This document shows positions 41,894 to 50,585 of a stretch of 64,000 nt of DNA, piece by piece (position 1 is the first letter of the stretch; every line of letters begins with the position of its first letter). Below the pieces are notes generated by a model, which had not been told where the DNA came from, did not search any database, and saw nothing but the letters and a program-made list of their open reading frames with translations. The position numbers and the translations under genes were made by a program. Source of the DNA: Labrenzia sp. CE80 (GTDB taxonomy: Bacteria > Pseudomonadota > Alphaproteobacteria > Rhizobiales > Stappiaceae); assembly GCF_009650605.1 (NCBI RefSeq), contig NZ_WAJT01000003.1:124001-188000 (forward strand). The letters run 5' to 3'.

Positions 41894-42661
41894 ATGGGTA
41901 TCTTGGACTTTGCAAATCCGACACGCTTCATGAAGCTGACGCAGCTGGTTCTGCCTTGGCTGGTCGGTCTTTGCGCGATCGCTTTTGCAGTCGGCCTCTA
42001 CATGAGCTTCTTCGTTGCACCCGAAGACTATCAGCAGGGCGACACGGTGCGGATCATGTATATCCATGTGCCTGCAGCCTGGCTGGCCATGATGTGCTAT
42101 TCGATCATGGCCATCTCGTCCCTCGGCACCTTGGTCTGGAAGCATCCGCTCGCGGATGTTTCAGCCAAATGCGCAGCCCCCATCGGCGCCGCGTTCACCT
42201 TCATTTCCCTTGTCACAGGATCCCTTTGGGGCAAGCCCATGTGGGGAACCTATTGGGTCTGGGATGCGCGGCTGACGTCTGTCCTTGTGCTTTTCATCAT
42301 GTACCTCGGCCTGATGGCCCTGTGGCGGACGATGGAAGACCCGATCAAGGCCGGCAAGGCCGCGGCGATCCTAACCCTCGTCGGCGCGCTGAACCTGCCG
42401 ATCATCAAGTTCTCCGTTGATTGGTGGAACACCCTTCATCAGCCGGCAAGTGTCATGAGAATGGACGGTCCGACGATCCATCCGGACATCCTGCTGCCGC
42501 TAGCGGTCATGGCGATCGCGTTCACGCTTCTTTTCTTCGTGGTCCATCTGCTGGCCATGAGAAATGAAATCCTGCGCCGCCGCGTCCGCACACTTCGCTT
42601 GCGCGCAGCCTCCGCCGCCCGGCCCGCCGGCGGGTCAGCTACTCTTCAGCCGGCGGAGTAA
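41894..42661 (+). CDS. ccmC: Haem lyase/exporter protein CcmC
   Basis: The 255-residue product has six membrane helices and the WWD-type haem-binding signature (GTYWVWDARLTS near residue 120). His ligands lie in YIHVPAAW near residue 56 and in the NTLHQPASV loop near 180. CcmC loads haem on CcmE in the periplasm. It follows ccmB by 74 bp and precedes ccmD; ccmE and ccmF are not in the window. Confidence 0.95.
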   Translation: MGILDFANPTRFMKLTQLVLPWLVGLCAIAFAVGLYMSFFVAPEDYQQGDTVRIMYIHVPAAWLAMMCYSIMAISSLGTLVWKHPLADVSAKCAAPIGAAFTFISLVTGSLWGKPMWGTYWVWDARLTSVLVLFIMYLGLMALWRTMEDPIKAGKAAAILTLVGALNLPIIKFSVDWWNTLHQPASVMRMDGPTIHPDILLPLAVMAIAFTLLFFVVHLLAMRNEILRRRVRTLRLRAASAARPAGGSATLQPAE

Positions 42662-42666
42662 GTCAG

Positions 42667-42849
42667 ATGGATCTTGGGCCTCACGCCGGTTTTATCATCG
42701 CGTCCTACGCAATCTGCTTTGGTATTGTCGCAGGGCTGATCCTGTGGGTGCGCCTCGATAAGTCACGACTTGACTCGACCTTAAGGGATCTGGAAAGCCA
42801 GGGCCTTGCAAAGTCCCGCAGAACGCCAGAGAAACCGGACAGGCAATGA
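42667..42849 (+). CDS. ccmD: Haem exporter subunit CcmD
   Basis: The 60-residue product has one membrane helix (residues 8-28) after MDLGPHAGFI and a basic cytoplasmic tail, the CcmD layout. It stabilises CcmC-CcmE contact. It lies 5 bases after ccmC and overlaps ccmG by four bases (ATGA). Confidence 0.92.
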   Translation: MDLGPHAGFIIASYAICFGIVAGLILWVRLDKSRLDSTLRDLESQGLAKSRRTPEKPDRQ

Positions 42850-43463
42850 CGAATTCCGACGAAACACATGAAGCTGGCACACCCAAGCGCCGCCTTCCCG
42901 TGCTTGTCCTGCTACCGCTGGTGCTCTTCGCGGCCCTGGCCGCTCTGTTTCTGTTTCAGCTGACCCTCGGCAATGACCCCAGTACCATTCCGTCTGCGCT
43001 GATCGGCAGACCTGTGCCCGAGACTGATCTTGCCAAGGTGCCCGACCTCACCAAGAACGGCATTGTGGTTCCGGGGTTCTCGCGGGATGATCTCTTGGGC
43101 AAGGTTTCGGTCGTCAATGTGTTTGCGTCCTGGTGCGTCCCCTGCCGTCAGGAGCATCCGTTTCTGGAAGATCTCGCGACCCGCGATGGCTTCCAGATGA
43201 TCGGGATCAACTACAAGGACAAGCCGGAGAACGCGCGCCGTTTCCTGGGAAGCCTCGGCAATCCCTATGAACGGGTCGGAGCGGATGAAAAAGGCCGCGC
43301 TGCGATCGACTGGGGTGTCTATGGCGTTCCCGAAACCTTCATTGTCGATGCCACCGGAATGATCCGCTACAAGTTCATCGGACCTTTGTCCGCGAGCGCA
43401 TATGAGGGCACGTTCCTGCCGGAGCTGCAAAAGGTGTTGGACAGTCCCTCAAGCACGAACTGA
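42846..43463 (+). CDS. ccmG: Periplasmic thiol:disulfide oxidoreductase CcmG/DsbE
   Basis: The 205-residue product has an N-terminal membrane anchor (residues 17-38) and a periplasmic thioredoxin fold. The active site is WCVPC (Cys97 and Cys100), and the acidic loop and cis-Pro are in YGVPETFIVD near residue 160. It keeps apocytochrome Cys reduced for haem attachment. It is the last gene of the ccmABCDG block and is followed by a terminator. Confidence 0.95.
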   Translation: MTNSDETHEAGTPKRRLPVLVLLPLVLFAALAALFLFQLTLGNDPSTIPSALIGRPVPETDLAKVPDLTKNGIVVPGFSRDDLLGKVSVVNVFASWCVPCRQEHPFLEDLATRDGFQMIGINYKDKPENARRFLGSLGNPYERVGADEKGRAAIDWGVYGVPETFIVDATGMIRYKFIGPLSASAYEGTFLPELQKVLDSPSSTN

Positions 43464-43488
43464 CGTCGAAAAACGAGAGAGAACCTCC

Positions 43489-43517
43489 CCAGTCACCGCG
43501 TCGTGACTGGCTCTTTA
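43489..43517 (+). terminator. Terminator after ccmG
   Basis: CCAGTCAC pairs with GTGACTGG around a 6-base loop; CTCTTT follows. Confidence 0.65.
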
Positions 43518-43558
43518 TCCGCGCAGCGCCTACCTTTCTCTCATCAGGAACAACGAGG

Positions 43559-44338
43559 ATGGCCCCTATGGGGATGCACATTGAACGCCTGCGCAAGATT
43601 TTGCGCAGAACTCTTTTTAGTGCTGCAAGCGGAATAGTTCTGGCGTCCACGATGACGTTTGGCGCACAGGCAGGACCTGTGGCTGTCGCCGAACTTTTTA
43701 CAAGCCAGGGATGCTCCTCCTGCCCGCCGGCGGACCGTCTTCTGGAAAGCCTCGCGGAGAAGGGCGACGTGCTGGCCCTCTCTCTGCCAGTTGATTATTG
43801 GGACTACCTCGGCTGGCGAGATACCCTGGCCAGTCCTGACAACTCTGCCCGGCAACGCGCCTATGCGACCCGTCGCGGCGACCGGTCCGTCTACACCCCT
43901 CAGATCGTTGTCAACGGTGTCGAACATGTCGTTGGCAGCAACGCACGCGCCGTTGAAAGCGCCCTGGCGCGTGCCAAACCGCTCAACGTCGAGGTCGATC
44001 TCAAACGCAATGAAATGGGCATTGAGGCGAAGGTGATCGGGAAACTGCCAGAGGGCGTCAAGATGGCAACCGTGTTCTTTGCAAGTGTGATCGAACACGA
44101 AGAAGTTGCTGTCGGCAGAGGCGAAAACGCAGGCGCCTCAATCACCTATGTAAATGTGGTGCGCAACCTTCATCCCATCGGCATGTGGTCGGGCGGAACA
44201 GAGACCTTCCGCATGCCGAAAAGCGAGCTGATGCGCTCCAACGCCGAACGCTGTGCCATCCTGATTCAGCTCGAAGACGAGAACGGACCCGGACCAATCC
44301 TGGGCGCCGGCACAATCGACTGGCCCACCGCGAGTTAG
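43559..44338 (+). CDS. DUF1223 thioredoxin-like secreted protein
   Basis: The 259-residue product has a signal peptide ending FGAQA and the DUF1223 hallmark VAELFTSQGCSSCPPAD, whose CSSC is a thioredoxin-like redox pair. VDYWDYLGWRD and YTPQIVVNG follow, as in the family. It is likely a periplasmic redox-active protein of unknown client. AGGA lies 9 bases before the ATG at 43559; two further Met codons close behind are alternatives. It lies just after the ccm block but beyond a terminator. Confidence 0.88.
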   Translation: MAPMGMHIERLRKILRRTLFSAASGIVLASTMTFGAQAGPVAVAELFTSQGCSSCPPADRLLESLAEKGDVLALSLPVDYWDYLGWRDTLASPDNSARQRAYATRRGDRSVYTPQIVVNGVEHVVGSNARAVESALARAKPLNVEVDLKRNEMGIEAKVIGKLPEGVKMATVFFASVIEHEEVAVGRGENAGASITYVNVVRNLHPIGMWSGGTETFRMPKSELMRSNAERCAILIQLEDENGPGPILGAGTIDWPTAS

Positions 44339-44451
44339 GATCGATCCTGTTGTGCATCTTGGCCCTTGGGGGTTGCCCTCCCTCCGAAAGCTGATAACCC
44401 TTGCGCGTTGACAGCGCCTGACTCGGCGTTACGCACAAGGGACCAGGCAGA

Positions 44452-45339
44452 ATGGACCTCAGGTTCAAGGTCGCACTCGGCAGTATAGGTATCGGACTGA
44501 TCGTCCTGGCGATGAAATTCACCGCCTACTATCTGACCGGGTCGGTCGCGCTTTATTCCGACGCCCTGGAAACAATTGTCAACGTTGCTTCGTCGATCGC
44601 AGCGGTCTTTGCGGTCTGGTTCGCGTCCAAGCCTGCCGACTCCAATCATCCTTACGGCCACGACAAGGCCGAATATTTCGCCGCCGTTCTTGTCGGTGTG
44701 ATGATCGTGCTCGCCGCCATCTCCATTTTCCGCGCCGCGTGGCTGGGTTACGTCAACGCATCGAGCGTCACCTATTCCCTCTCGGGGCTGGGGATGAATG
44801 CGCTTGCAGCCGTCATCAATGGAACATGGGCGGCTATCCTTCTCAGAGTCGGCCGCTCGTCCCGCTCGCCAGCACTTGTCGCCGACGGCAAGCATCTGGT
44901 CACTGACGTGGTCACGTCTCTCGGCGTTTTGCTTGGTGTAGGTCTCGTTGTGTTGACGGGGTGGCACGTCCTTGATTCCCTGCTCGCCGCTCTAGTCGGC
45001 TTGAACGTTCTTTGGACCGGATGGCAAGTGGTGAAGGAAAGCATTTCCGGCCTCATGGATGAAGCCGCTTCCGAAGACGTACAGGCGACCATCAAGGACC
45101 TGATCTCAGAACATGGCGACGGCGCCCTGGAGGCACACGACCTTAGAACGCGCATCGCCGGACGGGTTACCTTTGTCGACTTTCATCTCGTGGTCCCGGG
45201 CGAAATGTCTGTCGACACCGCTCATGAGATTTGCGATCGCATCGAACAGGCGGTCGGCAAGGCCCTGCCCGGTGCTCATGTCACGATCCACGTTGAACCG
45301 GAACACAAAGCCAAACACTCGGGCATTGTCGTGCTCTAG
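44452..45339 (+). CDS. Cation diffusion facilitator family transporter
   Basis: The 295-residue product has six membrane helices and a soluble C-terminal domain of about 85 residues. Metal-site motifs are YSDALETIVN in helix 2 (one Asp; the second family Asp position is Thr) and DGKHLVTDVVTS in helix 5 with His and Asp. NHPYGHDKAE is the conserved cytoplasmic loop. The family exports divalent metals by proton antiport; the altered helix-2 site fits the SDALE-type branch, whose metal I cannot name. Confidence 0.9.
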   Translation: MDLRFKVALGSIGIGLIVLAMKFTAYYLTGSVALYSDALETIVNVASSIAAVFAVWFASKPADSNHPYGHDKAEYFAAVLVGVMIVLAAISIFRAAWLGYVNASSVTYSLSGLGMNALAAVINGTWAAILLRVGRSSRSPALVADGKHLVTDVVTSLGVLLGVGLVVLTGWHVLDSLLAALVGLNVLWTGWQVVKESISGLMDEAASEDVQATIKDLISEHGDGALEAHDLRTRIAGRVTFVDFHLVVPGEMSVDTAHEICDRIEQAVGKALPGAHVTIHVEPEHKAKHSGIVVL

Positions 45340-45459
45340 GCACTCAGACCCCAAAGGCACTCGATTTCGGAGAGGCACTACGATTGCCAAGTTTTTCGAA
45401 ATAGCTCTACACTCCGCCAATCCTTACAGCATTCCGCGGCCCTGCGGACGGACACTTTC

Positions 45460-46278
45460 ATGCGCAGACAAGCCGTTTTCGATCACGCCATCCTGATTGT
45501 GGGCACCATCGTCATGTGCGGGCCGCTGCTCGCGGTCTTCCTTGCAACGACCCACGACGCTGTCTCCTTTCGGGAAACAGGCCTGACCCTCATTCCAGGT
45601 GGTCACGGCTTGTCAAACTACGGCCACCTGCTTCAATCCGAAGGCGGCTTTCGTGGCGACATCACCGCTCTGGGAATGATCTGGAACTCTTTCCTGCTAG
45701 GCGCTGGATTTGCGTTGGCAAAGGTCAGCCTTTCCCTTCTGGCCGCCTATTCACTAGTCTATTTCAGGTTGCGCTTCGCGGCTTTCTTTTTCTGGCTTCT
45801 GCTGCTCTCGCTGATGCTGCCGCTGGAGTCCCGGTTTCTGCCAACTTATGACGTTGTCTCCAGCCTAGGGCTAGTGAACACACAAGCCGGATTGATCCTG
45901 CCGCTCGCCGCCTCGGGGATTGGCACCTTCTTTTTCCGGCAATTCATGCAGAACATCCCCGACAGCATGATCGAGTCCGCACGGCTTGATGGCGCCGGGC
46001 CTTTGAAGTTCCTGCGTGACATTCTCATCCCGCTGTCCATGCCCATGGCAGGAGCGCTCTTCTTGGTCACCTTCGTCAACGGCTGGAACCAGTACCTGTG
46101 GCCCGTCATGGTGACATCGGAAGAGGCCCGCTACACCATCGTGCGCGGCCTGCAATTCTATGGCCGCTCCAGCCTCACCGGCATGATGCTCGCCTGTCTA
46201 GCTGTCCTGCCCCCTGCCTTGCTACTGGTGTTCTTCCAGCGCCTCTTCGTCAAAGGCCTGTTCGACGGCAGCCACTAA
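45460..46278 (+). CDS. Isolated UgpE-type ABC transporter permease
   Basis: The 272-residue product has six membrane helices and the EAA loop ESARLDGAGPLKFLRDILIPL in two parts near residue 168. Its sequence resembles UgpE of the glycerol-3-phosphate importer: LTLIPGGHGLSNY near the N-terminus, LMLPLESRFLPTY and NGWNQYLWPVM. The partner permease, ATPase and binding protein (UgpA, UgpC, UgpB) are not on either side: a cation exporter lies upstream and a HAD phosphatase downstream. The ribosome site is poor. It may be a remnant of a larger operon or may work with subunits encoded elsewhere. Confidence 0.85.
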   Translation: MRRQAVFDHAILIVGTIVMCGPLLAVFLATTHDAVSFRETGLTLIPGGHGLSNYGHLLQSEGGFRGDITALGMIWNSFLLGAGFALAKVSLSLLAAYSLVYFRLRFAAFFFWLLLLSLMLPLESRFLPTYDVVSSLGLVNTQAGLILPLAASGIGTFFFRQFMQNIPDSMIESARLDGAGPLKFLRDILIPLSMPMAGALFLVTFVNGWNQYLWPVMVTSEEARYTIVRGLQFYGRSSLTGMMLACLAVLPPALLLVFFQRLFVKGLFDGSH

Positions 46279-46299
46279 TCCTCCAAAAGAAAGTCTTCC

Positions 46300-46968
46300 A
46301 TGTCACTTGCTCAACAGCCGATCATCTTCGATTGCGATGGTGTCCTGATCAATTCAGAGGTCATCTATCACGCGGTCGAGATGGAGTTTCTCGGTCAGAT
46401 CGGCCTGACCTATGAGCCAATCACCTATCGCACCCGGTTCACCGGGTTGCATGGCCGCGACTTCATGGCTGCGATCAAGGCAGACTACGCAGCCCTCGCC
46501 AAGGGTCCCTTTCCCAATGACTTTCAGGAGCGGATGACCGCCGAAATGTACCGGCGCATGGAGACCGAGCTGACGTCCGTTGCGGGCATCCACAGCTTCC
46601 TTGAGCTTCACAAGGGACCGCGCGCGGTCGCATCTTCCTCAGGCCTGAAAGGGCTGAAGCGCAAGCTGCAGATCACCGAGCTGGCGGAGCATTTCGACAA
46701 TCACATCTATTCCGGCGACCTGGTCGAGCACGGCAAGCCCGCCCCGGATCTCTTCTTGATGGCGGCGGACCGGATTGGGCAGCCACCAGCAGAGTGCGTT
46801 GTCCTGGAAGACAGCATCAATGGGGTGAAGGCCGGGGTAGCGGCAGGCATGACGGTCTGGGGCTTCGTGGGCGCGGGCCACGCCGACGACGGACTTGCCA
46901 ACCGGCTCACAGACGCGGGCGCCCATGATGTGATCGTCTCATTCCGGCAAATGACCGAGCGCCTCTAG
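46300..46968 (+). CDS. HAD superfamily phosphatase, subfamily IA
   Basis: The 222-residue product has the HAD motifs I (FDCDGVLINSE at residues 10-20), II (VASSSG near 107), the Lys in HGKPAPDLFL near 147, and IV (VVLEDSINGVKAG near 168). Family members dephosphorylate sugar phosphates or phosphoglycolate, or act as beta-phosphoglucomutases. It follows the ugpE-like gene by 21 bp, so it may act on a compound brought in by that transporter; this is inference. Confidence 0.88.
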   Translation: MSLAQQPIIFDCDGVLINSEVIYHAVEMEFLGQIGLTYEPITYRTRFTGLHGRDFMAAIKADYAALAKGPFPNDFQERMTAEMYRRMETELTSVAGIHSFLELHKGPRAVASSSGLKGLKRKLQITELAEHFDNHIYSGDLVEHGKPAPDLFLMAADRIGQPPAECVVLEDSINGVKAGVAAGMTVWGFVGAGHADDGLANRLTDAGAHDVIVSFRQMTERL

Positions 46969-46981
46969 GTCCAAATAAAAA

Positions 46982-47004
46982 GAGCCCGGGGAAACCCCGG
47001 GCTC
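46982..47004 (-). terminator. Terminator between HAD gene and amtB
   Basis: GAGCCCGGGG pairs perfectly with CCCCGGGCTC around AAA. The T run is on the minus strand, serving amtB. Confidence 0.85.
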
Positions 47005-47047
47005 GAGTTGCGGCCTGAACCAATCAGGCCACTTTGGGAGACGGTAA

Positions 47048-48367
47048 TTACCGTGCGGAGCCGATACCGAACTCCGGATAGGCTTCGACACCAACCTCGA
47101 CCTTGTCGAGACCAAGTGCTTCTTCCTCTTCCGAAACCCGGATGCCCATGACGGCCTTCAGGATGAACCAGACAATCGCGGTCGCCACCAGAGTGAACAC
47201 ACCGTAGGCAACGATACCGACGAGCTGTGTGCCGTAGGAAGCGCCGTCGTTGGAGAATGGTACGATGAGCGTGCCCCAGATACCTGCAATGAGGTGAACC
47301 GGGATAGCGCCGACAACATCGTCGATCTTCAACTTGTCAAGCATCGGAACCGCGAAGACCACGATCGCACCGCCAACGCCGCCGATGATGACAGCCTGGA
47401 GAACGGACGGAGCAAGCGGCTCAGCAGTGATGGAAACGAGACCGGCCAGAGCACCGTTCAGTGCCATGGTCACGTCGACCTTCTTGTAAAGGACCTGTGT
47501 CAGGATCACGGCAACAACGACACCAGCTGCAGCAGCCATGTTGGTGTTGGCGAAGATGCGGGACACGTCGGTTACGTCAGCGATCGAGCCCATTGCGAGC
47601 TGGGATGCGCCGTTGAAGCCGAACCAGCCGAGCCACAGGATGAATGTTCCGAGCGTTGCGAGCGGCATGGAAGAACCCGGAAGCGGGGTCACCTGGCCGT
47701 TCGGGCCATACTTGCCCTTACGAGCACCGAGGATGATCGCACCGGACAAAGCAGCCCAGCCACCGACGGAGTGAACGATCGTCGAACCGGCGAAATCGGA
47801 GAAGCCCATTTCGGACAGCCAGCCGCCGCCCCACTGCCAGGAACCGGAAATCGGGTAGAGGATACCGGTCAGGATGGCGGTGAAGATCAGGAAAGGCCAA
47901 AGCTTAACGCGCTCGGCAACTGTACCGGAAACGATCGACGCTGTTGCTGCCACAAAGACCATCTGGAAGAACCAGTCAGAAGCCGTGGAGTAGCCAGTGT
48001 CGAGAGCGTCGCCGCCGACAGCGTCGAAGGAATATGGACCGAAGGAACCGATGAAGCCGCCGTCAACGCCAGCGTACATCAGGTTGTAACCGGTGATCCA
48101 GAACATCAGACCAGCGATAGAGTACAGGGTGATGTTTTTGAGGCACTGCATGGAAACGTTCTTGGTGCGAACGAGACCAGCTTCAAGCATGGCGAAACCA
48201 GCCGCCATCCACATAACCAGGAAGCCACCGATAAGAAACAGCAGCGTGTTAAAGATATAGGCTGTTTCAGGCGAAACTGCCGGAGCAGCGTCCTGAGCCA
48301 TAGCCGGCACGGCCATAAGGCCGAGGGCGCCGAGCGAAGCCGCGCTTTTTGCGACGAGTTTGTTCAT
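47048..48367 (-). CDS. amtB: Ammonium transporter
   Basis: The 439-residue product has a signal-like N-terminus ending VPAMAQ and eleven membrane helices. Characteristic Amt sequence is MWMAAGFAMLEAGLVR near residue 53 and GGFIGSFGPYSF near 105, with the pore His in STIVHSVGGWAAL near 195 and AIPVHLIAGIWGTL near 345. It carries ammonium into the cell. GAGGG 7 bases before the ATG at 48367 fixes the start. It lies 20 bp downstream of glnK in one operon, and GlnK would block the pore when nitrogen is ample. Confidence 0.95.
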   Translation of the reverse strand: MNKLVAKSAASLGALGLMAVPAMAQDAAPAVSPETAYIFNTLLFLIGGFLVMWMAAGFAMLEAGLVRTKNVSMQCLKNITLYSIAGLMFWITGYNLMYAGVDGGFIGSFGPYSFDAVGGDALDTGYSTASDWFFQMVFVAATASIVSGTVAERVKLWPFLIFTAILTGILYPISGSWQWGGGWLSEMGFSDFAGSTIVHSVGGWAALSGAIILGARKGKYGPNGQVTPLPGSSMPLATLGTFILWLGWFGFNGASQLAMGSIADVTDVSRIFANTNMAAAAGVVVAVILTQVLYKKVDVTMALNGALAGLVSITAEPLAPSVLQAVIIGGVGGAIVVFAVPMLDKLKIDDVVGAIPVHLIAGIWGTLIVPFSNDGASYGTQLVGIVAYGVFTLVATAIVWFILKAVMGIRVSEEEEALGLDKVEVGVEAYPEFGIGSAR

Positions 48368-48387
48368 AGTTCTTACCCTCAATACAA

Positions 48388-48726
48388 TCAAAGAGCTTCG
48401 GCGTCGGTTTCGCCGGTACGGATGCGAACGACCTGGTCGATCGAATAAACGAAGATCTTGCCGTCGCCGATCTGACCGGTCTTGGCAGCGCCAGAGATGA
48501 CCTCGACGACCTTATCGACAGACTCGCCGGAAACGGCGACTTCGATTTTCAGCTTCGGCAAGAAGCTGACGGCATATTCGGTGCCGCGGTAGATTTCAGT
48601 ATGGCCCTTCTGGCGGCCGTATCCCTTGACCTCAGTAACAGTCAGGCCCTGGATGCCGATCCCCGTGAGTGCATCGCGCACTTCATCGAGTTTGAACGGC
48701 TTGATGATGGCCATCACAATTTTCAT
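48388..48726 (-). CDS. glnK: Nitrogen regulatory protein P-II (GlnK)
   Basis: The 112-residue product is a standard PII protein. It has the T-loop with Tyr51 in TEIYRGTEY for uridylylation, the ATP-binding GYGRQKGHTE, and the C-terminal KIFVYSIDQVVRIRTGE. It senses 2-oxoglutarate, ATP and ADP and controls AmtB. Linkage with amtB identifies it as GlnK rather than GlnB. A sigma-54 promoter and NtrC-like site lie upstream. Confidence 0.96.
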   Translation of the reverse strand: MKIVMAIIKPFKLDEVRDALTGIGIQGLTVTEVKGYGRQKGHTEIYRGTEYAVSFLPKLKIEVAVSGESVDKVVEVISGAAKTGQIGDGKIFVYSIDQVVRIRTGETDAEAL

Positions 48727-48874
48727 TGCTTGTTCCCATTCCTTTTCCTGCGCCTCTTCCCTGCGAAAAGGCTGGCCGACCTACCCGTTCGGTCCCCCCC
48801 TGGGTTCCGAAACCCTGCCTCCGAGAACGGAGACCCGCACAAGTACGTAGCCGGGTCGGTATCGCGTCTCTCAT

Positions 48875-48890
48875 TACAAGGACCGTGCCA
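48875..48890 (-). promoter_or_regulatory. Sigma-54 promoter of glnK-amtB
   Basis: On the minus strand the sequence is TGGCAC-GGTCC-TTGTA, matching TGGCAC-N5-TTGCA except for one base of the -12 element. It lies about 150 bp upstream of the glnK start. Confidence 0.65.
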
Positions 48891-49026
48891 ACTCTTGGGG
48901 AAACTTCGTAAAACCGCAGACTTCCGTGGTTTCAGGGGGCTACGGGCGGAATAAGGATGAAACCTGTGACTGTACAGGACGTTTCAACCACCTCAGATGA
49001 GAGTAAAAATTAGGCAAAATTCAAAA

Positions 49027-49047
49027 TTTGCATAGAAAATATGCAAA
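49027..49047. promoter_or_regulatory. NtrC-like binding site
   Basis: TTTGCATA-GAAAA-TATGCAAA is a perfect 8-bp inverted repeat with a 5-base spacer. Spacing of its TGCA cores equals the NtrC consensus, and it lies about 140 bp upstream of the sigma-54 promoter. Confidence 0.55.
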
Positions 49048-49161
49048 AAAGAATACCGATGGAGGCGACGGTTATTTTTGCGGCAGAAATTCTGCATGCC
49101 ATGAGAGCAGCCGCCAGCGTATTAGCCGTTTTATCGCCGCTTTAAGGAAATTTTAAAGAAC

Positions 49162-49725
49162 TCAAGCCGAGAACCCGCCGTCGGCCAGATAGGCCAGTTC
49201 CTCAGTCGTCGACACCCGTCCAAGTACCTCATTTCGGTGTGGGAAGCGGCCAAATCTGCGAACAACGTCCATATGGATCAAGGCATAGAGATAGAACTGC
49301 TCATGTCCCAACGGCCTGGTCAGGTCAACGCTCTTCTCCTGGGCTGCGATATCTTCCGCGTGCTCAAACGGCAGGTAGAAAAAGACCCTCACGTCTTTCG
49401 GGAAGGCCTTGTCGAAGCCGGCCTCTACCGCCTTTTCGGCAAGCGCCAACGCCATCCCGTCACTCTCGAAGGCGCTCGGATCATCGCGATAAACGTTGCG
49501 GGAAAACTGGTCGAGCAGAATGATCAGGGCCAGACAGCCATGCGGGGTCTCGCTCCAAAGCTCAAGTTCGCCTGACTTTGCAGCCTCGATTGCCTCCAAA
49601 AACCGCGACCGGATTTCGGCGTCAAACGCATCTGAACGCGCGAACCATTTCTTGGGGCCGGCTTGCCACCAAAACTCGAGAACATCAATCGGTGTGATCG
49701 GCGGCAAAGCGTGCGGTAAGGACAT
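49162..49725 (-). CDS. DUF924 family protein
   Basis: The 187-residue product starts PIDVLEFWWQAGPKKWF and contains LDQFSRNVYRDDPSAF near residue 75 and VFFYLPFEHAED near 117, the DUF924 landmarks. The fold is all-helical (TPR-like) and the function is unknown. The ATG at 49725 is the usual family start; the frame opens at 49740. It is divergent from a TusA-like gene. Confidence 0.88.
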   Translation of the reverse strand: MSLPHALPPITPIDVLEFWWQAGPKKWFARSDAFDAEIRSRFLEAIEAAKSGELELWSETPHGCLALIILLDQFSRNVYRDDPSAFESDGMALALAEKAVEAGFDKAFPKDVRVFFYLPFEHAEDIAAQEKSVDLTRPLGHEQFYLYALIHMDVVRRFGRFPHRNEVLGRVSTTEELAYLADGGFSA

Positions 49726-49784
49726 CCTGCACTCCATCAAGAATCGGACGTTGAGAGCTTTATTCGATATATGTACCCGCTAGA

Positions 49785-50051
49785 ATGACAATCCAAGTGC
49801 CGAAACCGCCGAGAGCCAATTTCGTGAGCCAAGACACAATCCTGGACCTCAAGGGTCTGAAATGCCCCCTTCCAGTCCTGAAGACGCGCAAGGCGCTCAG
49901 CCGGGTCGAGAGTGGAACGCGCATCACCGTTCAAACGACCGATCCCATGGCCTTTCTGGATATTCCCCATTTCTGCAATGAAGACGGACACACATTGGAA
50001 AGCTCCGAAAAGGATGGCGACAACGGCCGCTTCACGATCATCAAGGCCTGA
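49785..50051 (+). CDS. TusA/SirA family sulfurtransferase-like protein
   Basis: The 88-residue product has the TusA motif LDLKGLKCPLPVLKTRKAL, with the reactive Cys in CPxP near residue 27. Such proteins carry sulfur as a persulfide, for example in thiolation of tRNA. A GTG at 49824 would remove 13 weakly conserved residues and is an alternative start. It lies 15 bp before a low-molecular-weight phosphatase gene and may share its transcript. Confidence 0.88.
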   Translation: MTIQVPKPPRANFVSQDTILDLKGLKCPLPVLKTRKALSRVESGTRITVQTTDPMAFLDIPHFCNEDGHTLESSEKDGDNGRFTIIKA

Positions 50052-50066
50052 CCGGAGCAGCGTCCA

Positions 50067-50531
50067 ATGACCTCAATTCTCTTCGTCTGCCTTGGCAACA
50101 TATGCCGCTCACCCTTGGCCGAGGGTATTTTCCGGCACACGCTCAAAGAAACAGGGCAGGTTGAGGGCGTTCAGATTGACAGTGCAGGCACCGGAGCCTG
50201 GCATGAGGGACACCCACCGGATCCGAGATCCATCGAGGTGGCCGCCCGATATGGTATCGACATCTCCGACCAACGCGCGCGCCAGGTCCGCCAGCAGGAC
50301 TTTTCAGACTTCGATCTGATCCTCGCGATGGACAAAAGTAACCTGTCCAAACTGCGTCAGATCGCCCCCAAAGCCGCCACGGCTCACCTGCGCCTCTTTC
50401 TCGACGCTCCCGAGCAAGAGGTGCCGGACCCTTACTATGGCGGCGATCAGGGCTTTGAAGCCGTTTTTCATATGCTCAGATCGGCAAGCAAGCGCCTGAG
50501 CCAGATGCTGACCGGTCCGCAATCTTCATAA
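50067..50531 (+). CDS. Low-molecular-weight protein tyrosine phosphatase
   Basis: The 154-residue product has the P-loop CLGNICRS with nucleophile Cys8 (C-x5-R) and the catalytic Asp in DPYYGG near residue 118. It dephosphorylates phosphotyrosine or related small substrates in the cytoplasm. No tyrosine-kinase or capsule genes are adjacent, so the target is open. Confidence 0.93.
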   Translation: MTSILFVCLGNICRSPLAEGIFRHTLKETGQVEGVQIDSAGTGAWHEGHPPDPRSIEVAARYGIDISDQRARQVRQQDFSDFDLILAMDKSNLSKLRQIAPKAATAHLRLFLDAPEQEVPDPYYGGDQGFEAVFHMLRSASKRLSQMLTGPQSS

Positions 50532-50585
50532 TCCCGTCTTGAAGCCTTCGTATTGCAGTGGCAGGCACGAAGGACAGTACAGTTT

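Larger units (their letters stand above)
48727..49161. other. Regulatory region of glnK-amtB
   Basis: These 435 bases contain no gene. They hold a sigma-54 type promoter at 48875-48890 and an NtrC-like site at 49027-49047, both suited to leftward transcription of glnK. The upper part near 49000-49060 is AT-rich, as expected of an upstream activating sequence. A second small palindrome, GCAGAA-A-TTCTGC, lies at 49083-49095. Confidence 0.7.

Noticed and set aside
47294..48448. 384-codon open frame opposite amtB and the end of glnK
   Set aside because: Composition is that of the complement of amtB, with low hydrophobicity and no motif.
49083..49095. Palindrome GCAGAA-A-TTCTGC as a second NtrC site
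   Set aside because: Its spacing does not match the NtrC consensus, so it is mentioned only as a palindrome.
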